The notes under the pieces are model-generated. The model was not told the origin of the DNA. It made no database searches and was given only the letters and a program-made list of their open reading frames with translations. Positions 24,301-32,622 of a stretch of DNA of 35,795 bases are shown here, one piece after another (position 1 is the stretch's first letter; the number at the start of each line of letters is the position of its first letter). This DNA is from Chloroflexi bacterium OLB13. Lineage in GTDB: Bacteria > Chloroflexota > Anaerolineae > Aggregatilineales > Phototrophicaceae. The DNA lies in the NCBI GenBank assembly GCA_001567485.1, contig JZRA01000145.1, forward strand, positions 1 through 35,795, given 5' to 3'. The position numbers and the translations under genes are program-made.

Positions 24301-27300
24301 CCTCGATCTCCTCGACCTCGGATCGCCACACGATGTCCGCCGAGTACGGGTTGAGTTCCTGCACCGAATTCCAGCGCCGCTCGACCACCTGAACGTCGAA
24401 GGTGGTGTTCGGCACAGGCTGGCTGTCCCAGTCGACCGTGATGAGATCAAACGACAGCGGCTGTCCGGCCGTGCCGACGAACGAGCCGGGCTGAACGCCG
24501 ATGTAATACTGCCCTTGATGCGCGACGAGGGTCGCGCGGCCAGACACCGACTGCCCGCTTTCGTCGCTGGCGATGGCCTCCACCTCGAACGCAACACTGC
24601 GGCCGGTCGTCCCGATGGATGCCGGGAACTCGATGGTGAACATGCCGTTCTCGTCGGCGACCGCCATATCACTGCCGGAGTACGCCGTCATTTCCGCGGA
24701 CGGGCCGCCATCCGGGTTGAAATCAGTGAACTGGAAGCGGCCGGGGCCGTCGTACGGGAAGGAGTACGACTGCGCGTTGATGTAGTACTCGATGTGGGCA
24801 TTCGACACCGGCCCGCCGAAGAAGTAGCGCGTATCGACCACGGCGCGCGCGGTCTCGCCTTGCAGCACGTCCGATTGTTCCGGGGTCACGCTGACTTGAA
24901 ACTCGGGCAGGCGGTACTCGGCGACATCGAAGTACACATATCCGGTGTTGTAACGCACAGTGTCGGGAACGGTCAGCGCCACCGTGATGGAGTACGGCCC
25001 AAGCCCGCCGTCTTCATCAATGGTGAACGTGCCGGATGCGGTACCATACGCGCTCAGCGGAATCGTCACGCTGTCGATAGGCTCGTACACCTCGTTACGC
25101 AAGGTGATGATCGCGTCGAGGCCGGCCGGCACGGTGTAGTCGTTGTCGGACTTCTCGCGCACAAAGACCTTGTAATGCACCGGTTGACCGGGGCGATACA
25201 CCGGGCGATCGGTGATGGCGTAGATTTGATACTGCGACGGATACGTGTCGACGTTAATGTTGAACTGATACGGGTACAGGCCGTCTGACCATTCGCCGGA
25301 GGTCACGCCGAAATGCCCGTCACTGTCGACCACAGCCGTATAGCGGGCGTAGAGGTCGTTGATCCGGTCGTGCGCAATGGTGGCGACGCCATCGGCATTG
25401 GTTACGCCCGATGCCGAACCGGCAGCACCGAACAGATCAACTGTGACGCCTGCGAGCGGCAGACCGGTGTGCATATCGGTTGCCCAGACCAGTGTGCTGC
25501 GCAGTCCGCGCTTGACCGTCAGTGCTGTGTCCGCCACGATCATGATGTGCCGCACATCGGTACGGTTCGGCCCCAGCGGGATGTCGGCATCGCCTAGCTC
25601 TTGCACATCCGCCGTCAGCAGATACACGCCTTCCGGCAGCGACCCGCCGTCGAGCGCCAGCGGCACGGTGATCGCGCCGGCCTGCGCTTCACTCGTGATC
25701 TCGAAGAAGTACTCCCCGTTCAGCCCTTCAGCGATCCATGCGCGGCGCTCGTCGCGCAGAGTAATCTCCCACCACAGGATCCCGTCGGCGCATCGCGGCC
25801 CGCCCACAATCGTGAACGCGTAGCCCTCGTACAGCAGGTCGATGATCTCGCCGTCCACCGGTGTTGCGCGGGCGCGCGTCGGCTCTGGCGTCGTGATGAT
25901 CCGGCCCCGGTCGCCAACAGCCGCGCGCGACGGCATCGCGCCTTCGCACGGCGGGATGCTCACACCGTTGACCTCGCCGCCGGCCGCGCCGACGTCGACC
26001 AGATCAAGCCGCCGGACGTTGCGCACCTCCGACCCCGGCAGCACCCATGCCCGAACCAGCGGATTATTCTGTTCGGCGATGTTATCGACTGTCCGGTAGT
26101 ACTGCTCTCCGTTGAGCTGCGCGAAGAACGACGCCTTATCGACCGTGTGCAGGTACAGGTTGACCTGCTCGACGTTGCGCTGCGTCACGAACAGCTCGGT
26201 TGCTTCGCGCTGGCTGTCGTACACGCCGATCCCCGCCCACGGGATGTTGAACGAAAGCTCCGGGTCTTCCTCGCCGGTGACAAAGCCGAACGTCAATTCG
26301 CTCTCGATGGCGTTGCCGTAGACGTCCTCCATCCCCGGCGCGATGGTGATGGTGTACTGCGCCGCGGCGACCATCGGGAATAGGATGTCGTAGCGGTTGT
26401 CGTATTCGCTGAAGAATCCGTCCAGCTCACCTTCCGGCGCCGGGTCGATCGTGACCCGATCCAGAATGGTTTCCGGGTTCATCTTCGACGCGAAGTAGAG
26501 TGAAACGCCCCCATACGGCTGAACACTCTCAGCGCCATCATGCGGATAGGTCGATACAATCGCCGGGAAAGGCACGGTGACAAATCGCGAGTCAAACGCC
26601 GGAAGCGCCGAACGACGACCGGCGTTGAACGCGGAGTCTGCGGACCAACCGATGTGGTATTCGGTGTCCAGCGCCAGACGTTCGCCCGGGGTGAACATGA
26701 AGCCCGTCAAGTCGTCGTTCCACTCGAACGTGCCGGCGACTTGCACCGGGGTCTCGGCGATCGTCAGCGCAAACGCACCCTCGACGCTGTCCACGTCCAT
26801 CGGCTCGCTGAACGTCACCTGAACCGCCTGTGTCAGAGGCACGCCTTCCTCGTTATCGGCGGGCAAGCTGTTCGAGACCAGCGGCGGCCGGGTGTTGAAG
26901 TTCCAGCTGTACGCGGCTTCGAGTTCGGCCCCGTCAACGGCCGTCAAGCCCGCGACCGTGCCGACATACGTCATGCCGCCAGACAGTGACGTTGTGGGGG
27001 TGAACTGATACACCGACGTCCCCAGCCATTCGCCGACACCCGCGACCTCCGGCTGAAGCGTCAGCGGTTGGGGCAAACCCGCTTGTTCGTCGAGCGTGGT
27101 CAGCGGAACCACCGGACGGTCGAACACGACGACAATCGCCGAAGCGGTATCGATCTCGCCCGCGCCAGCCTGCGGCGTCGTCGAGATCACGCGCAGGTAG
27201 CCGCGAGCCTGCACCGGCAGCACGAAGCGCGCCGCCAGCCCGAAATCCCCCACGGCGCGAACGCCCGGCTCGACGGCGAGGTCAAGCGTTTCGCCCGGCG

Positions 27301-27580
27301 CGATCAACCCGGCGACATCCACCGCGAGATCGGCCCCGTCACACTCGGCCTCGACCGGCTCGCCCCCCAGCGTCACGCGGCCGTCGACCGTCGCGCAGTC
27401 CAGCGGGGCATCGAAACGGAGGATAACCGGCTGTCCCGGCAGCAGTTCTTCACCCACCTGCGGTGACGTCTCCACGATCCGCAGGACGCGCTGCGGCACA
27501 TTGTCCTGCGCCAGCGCCCCAAGCGGCACGCACAGCGCCACCACCGCTGCGATCCAAACCCACTTCGTCAGGTGTCGCAT
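21347..27580 (-). CDS. Alpha-2-macroglobulin-like protein with an inserted SH3b-like domain and a CTES site
   Basis: A 2077-residue secreted protein related to bacterial alpha-2-macroglobulins, which trap proteases. The signal peptide is residues 1-24 (ALAQ cleavage). Residues ~25-450 are SbsA/Big_5-type Ig domains (TTPQAGAGEI, SLPADNEEGVPL, STYPHDGAESV). An SH3b-like module (about 545-628, SRAAVGDRGRIITT to WIAEGLNGEYF) is inserted before the MG domains, which begin with the hallmark TDRPVYRPGQPVHYKVFVRE (~785-805). A Gly8 run precedes the ANA/bait region (~1345). The thioester domain has helices with DGGWGWYPTLE, but the thioester motif CxEQ is CTES (Cys1592-Ser1595), so no thioester can form. 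No pbpC neighbour, the usual partner, is present. Confidence 0.93.
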   Translation of the reverse strand: MRHLTKWVWIAAVVALCVPLGALAQDNVPQRVLRIVETSPQVGEELLPGQPVILRFDAPLDCATVDGRVTLGGEPVEAECDGADLAVDVAGLIAPGETLDLAVEPGVRAVGDFGLAARFVLPVQARGYLRVISTTPQAGAGEIDTASAIVVVFDRPVVPLTTLDEQAGLPQPLTLQPEVAGVGEWLGTSVYQFTPTTSLSGGMTYVGTVAGLTAVDGAELEAAYSWNFNTRPPLVSNSLPADNEEGVPLTQAVQVTFSEPMDVDSVEGAFALTIAETPVQVAGTFEWNDDLTGFMFTPGERLALDTEYHIGWSADSAFNAGRRSALPAFDSRFVTVPFPAIVSTYPHDGAESVQPYGGVSLYFASKMNPETILDRVTIDPAPEGELDGFFSEYDNRYDILFPMVAAAQYTITIAPGMEDVYGNAIESELTFGFVTGEEDPELSFNIPWAGIGVYDSQREATELFVTQRNVEQVNLYLHTVDKASFFAQLNGEQYYRTVDNIAEQNNPLVRAWVLPGSEVRNVRRLDLVDVGAAGGEVNGVSIPPCEGAMPSRAAVGDRGRIITTPEPTRARATPVDGEIIDLLYEGYAFTIVGGPRCADGILWWEITLRDERRAWIAEGLNGEYFFEITSEAQAGAITVPLALDGGSLPEGVYLLTADVQELGDADIPLGPNRTDVRHIMIVADTALTVKRGLRSTLVWATDMHTGLPLAGVTVDLFGAAGSASGVTNADGVATIAHDRINDLYARYTAVVDSDGHFGVTSGEWSDGLYPYQFNINVDTYPSQYQIYAITDRPVYRPGQPVHYKVFVREKSDNDYTVPAGLDAIITLRNEVYEPIDSVTIPLSAYGTASGTFTIDEDGGLGPYSITVALTVPDTVRYNTGYVYFDVAEYRLPEFQVSVTPEQSDVLQGETARAVVDTRYFFGGPVSNAHIEYYINAQSYSFPYDGPGRFQFTDFNPDGGPSAEMTAYSGSDMAVADENGMFTIEFPASIGTTGRSVAFEVEAIASDESGQSVSGRATLVAHQGQYYIGVQPGSFVGTAGQPLSFDLITVDWDSQPVPNTTFDVQVVERRWNSVQELNPYSADIVWRSEVEEIEVATGTVTTDGDGKASFEFVPPNGGVFKLIATGKDAGGNVVTSSGMVWVSGGEYVAWRQTNQTSTEIITDRQQYEVGDTAEILITSPFNGPTEALITLERDGVLRSERMTLTTNSTVYHLPIEADFAPTIYFSVVLIKGVDENNPVTDMRFGYATLQVDNAQFKLDIDIQPDRKTAGPRDDVTFTFTVRDHTGQPVQTELSAALTDLAALSLGEERFLPILDFFYGPQPLSVLMASVLTINTDLITQYTRDVVKGGGGGGGGEFGVLELREEFIDTAFWEGQIETGPDGVAQVTVSLPDNLTTWRMNVFGVTVGVDTPMQVGQQSEDIVATKPLIVRPVAPRFFVVGDEVMLGAVLNNNTDADITADVTLFHDGVTLADGDTQQIVVPAQGRARVSWRATVEDVEAVELVFSAEGGGVSDATRPQFGQGEDRLLPVRRYVVPEFVGTGGVLREAGARIEAVVLPTRYRVAEGTLTIDLEPSLAVSAVKAVRAFESYACECTESVASRLLANVTALRMLNAAGSTDSELMAELREQGALAIQRLIAQQKVDGGWGWYPTLESSPLVTSWVVIALAEAQDNGFTVLPAAISSGGRFLSDSLRSINRSTQSYRLNRHALLLYALSRSGVVLPETRVSELFDLRDRLDVYGRALLLRTMTTVDRDYSREISTLRSDLIGTAVLSANGANWEEGERDYLNWNSNTRTTAMTLWALLAVDPNEPLLPNVVRWLMTARRADLWETTQETAWSLLALTEWMIATHETQPDYSFTVGVSDAELLARTLTPADATTRETVSVPISELSHDAANLVEIDRTDGQGALYYTAYLNAFVPVPDVQAASRGLTLSRQYRLQGSDETTTSARVGDLVKVEVTLIAPADLDFIVLEDYVPAGLEPIDPNLETAQQTDTDAEFEREGVRYGSVWWADVQYRDDRVVLSADYVPAGTYTFTYLARATVEGVYNVIPTTAREFYLPEVYGRAAGAQFTVQPAEE

Positions 27581-27620
27581 GACTGTCCCCCACGTGTGTC
27601 GACTTGACTCTCTACGCTAA

Positions 27621-27626
27621 ATTATA
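27621..27626 (-). promoter_or_regulatory. Candidate -10 box of the macroglobulin operon
   Basis: A perfect TATAAT on the minus strand, ~40 bases before the ATG. The -35 window overlaps the inverted repeat at 27642-27660. Confidence 0.4.
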
Positions 27627-27641
27627 CGTCATGGCGGCTTA

Positions 27642-27660
27642 TCCCGCGCCTACGGCGGGA
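27642..27660. promoter_or_regulatory. Inverted repeat near the macroglobulin promoter
   Basis: TCCCGC-GCCTACG-GCGGGA, a 6-bp stem that covers the expected -35 position on the minus strand, in the 138-base divergent gap with the SDR gene. Operator function is a guess. Confidence 0.25.
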
Positions 27661-27718
27661 GTTCATCCGGGGGCCGGTGGGCGGTCGTCGGGCGTCGTAT
27701 AGACGGAGGAGAGGTTCG

Positions 27719-28471
27719 ATGGACTTTGCAGGGAAACGCGCGCTCGTGACCGGCGCTAGCCGGGGGATCGGCGCGGGAGTCGCGCGGATGCTGGCGGCAC
27801 AAGGCGCGGTGGTCGCCGTGCATTACAACCACAGCGCGAGCGCCGCCGCAGAGGTGCTTTCGCGGCTGACCGGCTCAGGTCACGCGCTCGTACAGGCGGA
27901 TCTCTCGCAGCGCGACGCGGCGCGGGCGATGGTCGACGCGGCGGCCAGCGCGTTGGGCGGGCTGGACATCCTCATCAACAACGCCGGCATCTACACCGAA
28001 CACCCCATCTTGAGCGCCAGCGACGATGATTGGCGGGCGCAGTGGGACGCCATCGTTCAGACCAACTTGATCGCCGCCGCGGACGCGATCTACTGGGCAG
28101 TGCGGGTGATGGCGGACGGCGGGGCCATCGTGAACGTCAGTTCGCGCGGCGCGTTTCGCGGCGAGCCGCTCAGCCCGGCCTACGGCGCAAGCAAGGCTGG
28201 CATGAACAGCATGGGCCAGTCGCTGGCGATCGCGCTCGCGCCGCGCCAAATCCACGTCATCAGCGTCGCGCCGGGCTGGGTCGATACCGACATGGCGACC
28301 GAACATCTCGACGGCCCCGCGGGTGATTCGATTCGCGCACAGTCGCCCTATGGCCGCGTCGCCACCGTCGAGGAGGTCGCAAACGCCGTGGTCTTCGCAG
28401 CCTCGGACAAGGCCAAATTCATGACCGGCGCGATCCTCGATGTCAACGGCGCGTCATACCTGCGAACCTAA
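27719..28471 (+). CDS. Short-chain dehydrogenase/reductase (FabG-like)
   Basis: A cytoplasmic NAD(P)-dependent oxidoreductase, 250 residues, the classical SDR size. The cofactor motif is TGASRGIG (residues 11-18), NNAG lies at about 87-90, the catalytic Ser is in NVSSRGA (~141), and Tyr and Lys are in YGASK (about 154 and 158). The end (FMTGAILDVNGASYLRT) has the FabG-type C-terminus. Arg after the glycine-rich loop (SRG) suggests NADPH. The ATG at 27719 has a strong GGAGGAGAGG. The substrate is not predictable; no fatty-acid synthesis genes are nearby. It is divergent from the macroglobulin gene. Confidence 0.92.
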   Translation: MDFAGKRALVTGASRGIGAGVARMLAAQGAVVAVHYNHSASAAAEVLSRLTGSGHALVQADLSQRDAARAMVDAAASALGGLDILINNAGIYTEHPILSASDDDWRAQWDAIVQTNLIAAADAIYWAVRVMADGGAIVNVSSRGAFRGEPLSPAYGASKAGMNSMGQSLAIALAPRQIHVISVAPGWVDTDMATEHLDGPAGDSIRAQSPYGRVATVEEVANAVVFAASDKAKFMTGAILDVNGASYLRT

Positions 28472-28505
28472 CCCGCTTCTAACCCTTCCCGTTCAACCGA
28501 TGATG

Positions 28506-28511
28506 TATACT
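28506..28511 (+). promoter_or_regulatory. Candidate -10 box for the OsmC gene
   Basis: TATACT 44 bases before the ATG in the 83-base gap after the SDR gene, without a clear -35. Confidence 0.3.
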
Positions 28512-28554
28512 CAAGCGGCGGTATTGACTTCGACCTACAAGGAGAATTCACAGT

Positions 28555-28974
28555 ATGCCAACCCGTAACGCGACAGCCGTCTGGCAGGGCACCTTCAAGG
28601 AAGGCACCGGCAAACTGAGCTACGGCTCGTTCGAACAAAATTACTCGGCCCCGTCCCGCTTTGAAGACGGCGCCGGCACGAACCCCGAAGAACTGCTGGG
28701 CGCAGCCCACGCAGGATGCTACGCGATGGCGTTGAACCTTACGCTGGAGCGCAACGGCACGCCCGCGAAGCGCGTCAGCACCACCGCGAAAGTTCACCTG
28801 ACCAAAGGCGAGGCCGGCTTCGCCATCAGCAAAATCGACCTCGACGTAGAGGCGGAAGTCCCCGGGATCGATAACAGCAAGTTCCAAGAGATGGCCGAGG
28901 CGACCAAGACGGGATGTATCGTCTCGCGCGCGCTGTCGGCTGTGCCGATGACCGTGAACGCCAAGCTCGTCTAG
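28555..28974 (+). CDS. osmC: OsmC-family peroxiredoxin
   Basis: A thiol peroxidase of the OsmC/Ohr superfamily that reduces organic hydroperoxides. The 139 residues match OsmC length. The two redox Cys are visible in GAAHAGCYAMAL (~60) and TGCIVSRAL (~123), with the expected Arg/Glu context (ATAVWQGTFKEGTG at the start, NPEELLGAAHA before the first Cys). AAGGAG precedes the ATG. The OsmC subfamily is favoured over Ohr by TNPEELLGAAHAGC. The following dehydrogenase starts 21 bases downstream on the same strand, so co-transcription is possible but has no evident functional meaning. Confidence 0.93.
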   Translation: MPTRNATAVWQGTFKEGTGKLSYGSFEQNYSAPSRFEDGAGTNPEELLGAAHAGCYAMALNLTLERNGTPAKRVSTTAKVHLTKGEAGFAISKIDLDVEAEVPGIDNSKFQEMAEATKTGCIVSRALSAVPMTVNAKLV

Positions 28975-28995
28975 CCCACCTCTAGGAAAATCGCC

Positions 28996-30024
28996 ATGGC
29001 AGAAGTTCAGGTCGCCATCCTCGGTCTCGGTCGCGTCGGCACATCGGTCGGGTTGGCGCTCAAGCGTTACAACGCGCGCGCGCAATCCAAACACACGTTC
29101 ATCGTGACCGGATTCAGCACCCGCCCCGACGACACGAAGGCGGCCCAGAAGCGCAGTGCGGTCGATTCCATCGCCAACCATCCGGCAGACGCGGCGCGCG
29201 GCAAGGATATCGTCGTGCTCGCCCTGCCCTATGCTGAGGTCAAGGCCGCTTATGAGTACTTCGCACCCGACCTGCGCCCCGGGGCTGTCGTCTTGGACTT
29301 CTCGCCTCTCAAGCAAGAACCGATCAAGTGGGCAGACAAACAGCTCAAGAATGACGCCCACATGATCGGCATGACCCCGCTGTTCAACCCGGCCGTATTG
29401 TTCGATCCGGTCGACACCGCCGACCGCGCCAGCGAGGCGTTGTTCGACGAAGGGCTGATCCTGATCACACCGAGCGTGACCAGCATCCCTGAAGCAATCG
29501 AGCTTGCGGCCGACTTCAGCCACATCCTCGGCTCGCGCACGAAGTTCACCGATCCGGCCGAGCATGACGTCCTCATGGCGGCTACGGAAGTGCTGCCGGA
29601 TGTGCTTGGTCTGGGGTACTACCTTGCGCTCAGCCGCGCGACCGGCTGGGGCGACGTGCAGCGCAACACCAACCCGACCTTCGGCGCGCTAACGCATTCG
29701 CTGTTCGACACGCATCCGGACGACCTCGCGGCGATCCTCCGCGATTCTGGCCCGGATGTCGTGCGCGTCCTCGACACGGTCATGGCGACCTTGCGCGACC
29801 TGCGGGCCGCCCTCGCCGCGCGCGATCACACGACGCTTGAGCCGGTGATCGCCTCCGCCGCCGAGACCTACGAGCAGTGGTATAACCGGCGTTATCACTG
29901 GAAGTTCGACGACGACGCCATCAAATCCGCCGAGCCACCCGGAATCATGAGCGCGCTGCTCGGTGGATGGGTCGGAAATAAGCTGCGCAACCGTGGCAGC
30001 AGTCAGGATGATGACCCATCATGA
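28996..30024 (+). CDS. Prephenate-dehydrogenase-like NAD(P)-binding protein
   Basis: A 342-residue dehydrogenase-like protein. The N-terminal Rossmann fold starts VAILGLGRVGTSVGLALKR (GxGxxG at 10-15), followed by VVLALPYAEV and VLDFSPLKQEP at the usual positions of TyrA-like enzymes. HMIGMTPLFNP (~116-126) replaces the TyrA 'H..HP..G' stretch, so the substrate may differ from prephenate. A helical second domain (about 180-290) completes the fold. It also resembles coenzyme-F420/ketopantoate-type dehydrogenases. Its stop overlaps the next start (ATGA), so it is translationally coupled to a membrane protein, an unusual setting for tyrosine biosynthesis. Confidence 0.72.
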   Translation: MAEVQVAILGLGRVGTSVGLALKRYNARAQSKHTFIVTGFSTRPDDTKAAQKRSAVDSIANHPADAARGKDIVVLALPYAEVKAAYEYFAPDLRPGAVVLDFSPLKQEPIKWADKQLKNDAHMIGMTPLFNPAVLFDPVDTADRASEALFDEGLILITPSVTSIPEAIELAADFSHILGSRTKFTDPAEHDVLMAATEVLPDVLGLGYYLALSRATGWGDVQRNTNPTFGALTHSLFDTHPDDLAAILRDSGPDVVRVLDTVMATLRDLRAALAARDHTTLEPVIASAAETYEQWYNRRYHWKFDDDAIKSAEPPGIMSALLGGWVGNKLRNRGSSQDDDPS

Positions 30025-30566
30025 TCGAAAACCTCGCCAAGCGCGCGCATCCGGTCTTGTGGTTCAGCCCGATCCGCAAGCTGCGCCGGAACCATGCGCT
30101 CGAACACGCCACCGTATATATGCTTCAGCGCAAGATGTCGACGCTGCGGGTCTCCGGCGTGAGCCAGCCGTTCGGCTTCATCCTGCTGCACAACGCCAGC
30201 TCCGACGCCGTGGAGTCCGCCGTGCATGAGGCGCTCAAGCGTATGAAGGCCGGTGAGCACAATCTCGCCGTTCACCCGAGCTGCGGCACGAACTTGATCG
30301 TGCAAGGCACGCTGGCCGCGCTGGTCGGCGTGTTCATGTTGTGGGGACGGCGCAAGCTCACAGGCCAGCACTTTTGGCGCACGGTGACGTTCATGGCGTT
30401 CGCCATCATGGCCGGTCAGCCGCTTGGCATGAGCGTGCAGAAGCACATCGTCACGGAAGGCGACCCCGGCGATCTGGCCGTGAAGTTCGTGCATTCCGAC
30501 GAAATCCGCTTTCCGGCGTTTGGCCGCAAGGTCAACGTCACGCTTGTGATGACGGAGGGGGGATGA
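30021..30566 (+). CDS. HALEH-motif membrane protein (DUF6391-like)
   Basis: A 181-residue protein that I believe belongs to the DUF6391 family; its function is unknown. The N-terminal basic stretch (IRKLRRNHALEHATVYML) contains His25-x-x-Glu28-His29, an HxxEH arrangement. A second conserved block is HPSCGTN (His85, Cys88). Two membrane segments follow (about 92-112 and 125-143), with a polar C-terminus. The conserved His, Glu and Cys suggest metal binding or catalysis at the membrane surface, which is inference. It overlaps its upstream dehydrogenase (ATGA) and its downstream partner (ATGA), so the three are made together. Confidence 0.75.
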   Translation: MIENLAKRAHPVLWFSPIRKLRRNHALEHATVYMLQRKMSTLRVSGVSQPFGFILLHNASSDAVESAVHEALKRMKAGEHNLAVHPSCGTNLIVQGTLAALVGVFMLWGRRKLTGQHFWRTVTFMAFAIMAGQPLGMSVQKHIVTEGDPGDLAVKFVHSDEIRFPAFGRKVNVTLVMTEGG

Positions 30567-30769
30567 CCCGCGACCGCATCGTCGCCCGTATGATGGCGCG
30601 CGCTGTCATGTTCGTCTTGTTCATCGGCGCAGGGATCAGCCTCGTGCTGGCGCTGATCGGAGCCAAGCAGTATTCGCTGCCGGTGTGCATCGGATCCGGA
30701 GTCGTCTCGCTGATCGTGCTGCTGGCCGGCAGTTTTGTGGTCGCCCGCGTCAAGGCATCGGAGGTTTAG
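30563..30769 (+). CDS. Small two-helix membrane protein
   Basis: 68 residues from the ATG at 30563, which overlaps the stop of the previous gene (GGGGGATGA supplies both a ribosome site and the overlap). Two hydrophobic helices (about 12-32 and 42-62) joined by a short loop with AKQYSLPVC. No family recognised. The tight coupling suggests a subunit or stabiliser of the HALEH protein. It converges on the metzincin gene with four bases of stop-codon overlap. Confidence 0.65.
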   Translation: MTRDRIVARMMARAVMFVLFIGAGISLVLALIGAKQYSLPVCIGSGVVSLIVLLAGSFVVARVKASEV

Positions 30770-32622
30770 TTCACCGTCAGGCTCGCGATATCGACTCCCC
30801 ATTTGCCGCCGCACGTCCCCGCCTTGAATCTGAGCTTGACGGCCGTAACCGCCGCGTCGATGGTCAGGTTCCCCGCTGTCAACGTCCACTGCCGATCCGG
30901 CGTGGTAGGCAGCGCAAGCCTCAGCGTATCCTTGCCATCACCGAGCGCGCCCGCCGTGGGATCGTCGTAGACAAGCTTGAGAACCGCCCACGAGCATCCC
31001 GGCGTCGCATCCAGCGGCCGAACCATCACACCGACCGATACATCGGCGCCAGCCGCGAAATCAGCCGGTTGAAACGGTACGTTCTGCCGGATCGTCGTGC
31101 CGGGCTTGAGCTTAACCCAACACGTCCCATCGGCGCTTTTGGCGCTGTCGCATTTCAACGCGCCGACGACGCCTGACCACGCCCAGCCATCAGGGAGCGC
31201 GTTCGCGTCGATGTCGATCTCGAACGACGGGTTCAGCGGATAGGACGCTGGCGGGCCGCCGGGCGTCGGGATCGGCGTGAGCGTCGGAACAGGGGTTGGG
31301 ATCGTGCTGCCGGCATCGTCCGACACGCGGTAGTTGGCAATCGGGTACTGCGTGTTCGCCAGCGACTGCACGTTGTCCTCACCGTTGACGCCCGGACGGC
31401 CCAGCGGTTTGCCGTTGTACGTCGCGTCCGGATCCGACCAGTACGCGATGGCCGGGCATGTCCCGGCGATGTAGCTCGACGGACATTCGCCGCCGGTGCT
31501 GTACGCCATCACCGTGACGAAATCGCCGTAATCGCCCGCGCCTTCGCTCTCATCTTGATAGCCGAACGCGTAGGAGTCAATCGCAACATAGCCGTTGGCG
31601 CGGTCGTGCGCCTTGCCCATGTTATGGCCGAGTTCGTGCGCGAACGTGATGTCGCTGATGCACAACGCCTCGGTGATGCTGAACGCCGATCCCGGCGCGG
31701 GCATGCCCAACGCGAGGTTGGCGATCCCGCAGTAATTGCGGTCGGCCACCGGCGTCCCGGCGATCAGCGCGACGAGGTCGGCCTTGTACTGATCGCGCCA
31801 CTGATGAACAACGTCCATGTACCCGTCGGATGAACCCGCCAAGCGGCTGAGGTCGTTGTAGCCCTGCTCGACATAATCGACCTGCGCGACGTGCACGAGC
31901 CGGATACGGAACCCGACCCCGCTGTTCTGATAGGTCAGGTTGGTCAGCGCAGCGGTCGCCTCGATGGCCGCCCGGATCGCCGCCTCGCTGCCGAGGAACG
32001 CCTGAGCCGCCGGCGTGTACACCACCATCACGTCGATAACCGTGCCGTCGTCCGCGCGGATCGCTGTGCGCGCCCGTTCACCGTGCGCGATGTCCTCTGG
32101 CGTCGGCAGATACGGCACGCGTCGTCGATGGGCCGGCCCTGCGCGTCGTGACGGCCGGCTGCCATGTCGATCTCGCTGATGCGCACGATATCCGCCCCGA
32201 CCGGCTGGACGTGATACACCCGCCCCCCGATCACCACGCGCGCATCCAGCGCCGCGCCGTCACTGGCGACGACCACCGCCGACAAGTCCGCGCCGACGAC
32301 CTGCCCCGTCCACAACGTTACGCGGGACGCCTGCCGGTTCACCGACGGTTGTACGCCACCGTGCGCGGTGATCGACACATCGTCGAACAGGTTGAACGCC
32401 AGCGTCGGCGCGCGCAGCGCATCCATGCCCCACATTCACGCCGCCAGCCGCCAGCGCAGTGTGCCGACTTGCAGCGGCGGCAGCGTAACCGCGGCACTTC
32501 GCGCCGGATCGACGTCACCGAACAGCGGCGCGCCCGGCACGGGAAGCGGGCTGCGACGCCGCAAACCCGCCCAGAATCGCCACGATGCCCAAGACGATAA
32601 CAGTCAGCAGTCGCCGGCGCAT
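30766..32622 (-). pseudogene. Secreted metzincin-type metalloprotease, frame broken in at least two places
   Basis: A zinc endopeptidase gene with an exported product. ATG 32622 (strong GGAGG) opens a signal peptide (LLTVIVLGIVAILGGFAAS). The frame then breaks near 32541-32550; the next piece (GAPLFGDVDPARSAA ... LRWRLAA) runs one frame over, contains an in-frame TGA at 32436-32438, and continues with DALRAPTLAFNLFDDVSITA, a propeptide-like domain. It returns to the first frame near 32118-32128, where YLPTPEDIAHGER leads into the catalytic domain with HELGHNMGKAHD (HExxHxxGxxH, about 31595-31640) and Met-turn VMAYS. A Thr/Pro linker and a jelly-roll-like C-terminal domain follow. The start overlaps the stop of the upstream paralogue (TGATG). 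Confidence 0.8.

Noticed and set aside
21314..25288. A 1324-codon open frame on the plus strand opposite the macroglobulin gene
   Set aside because: It is an antisense shadow produced by GC-rich codon use. Its product is His/Arg/Gln-rich with no recognisable domain, and the opposite strand encodes a well-supported protein.
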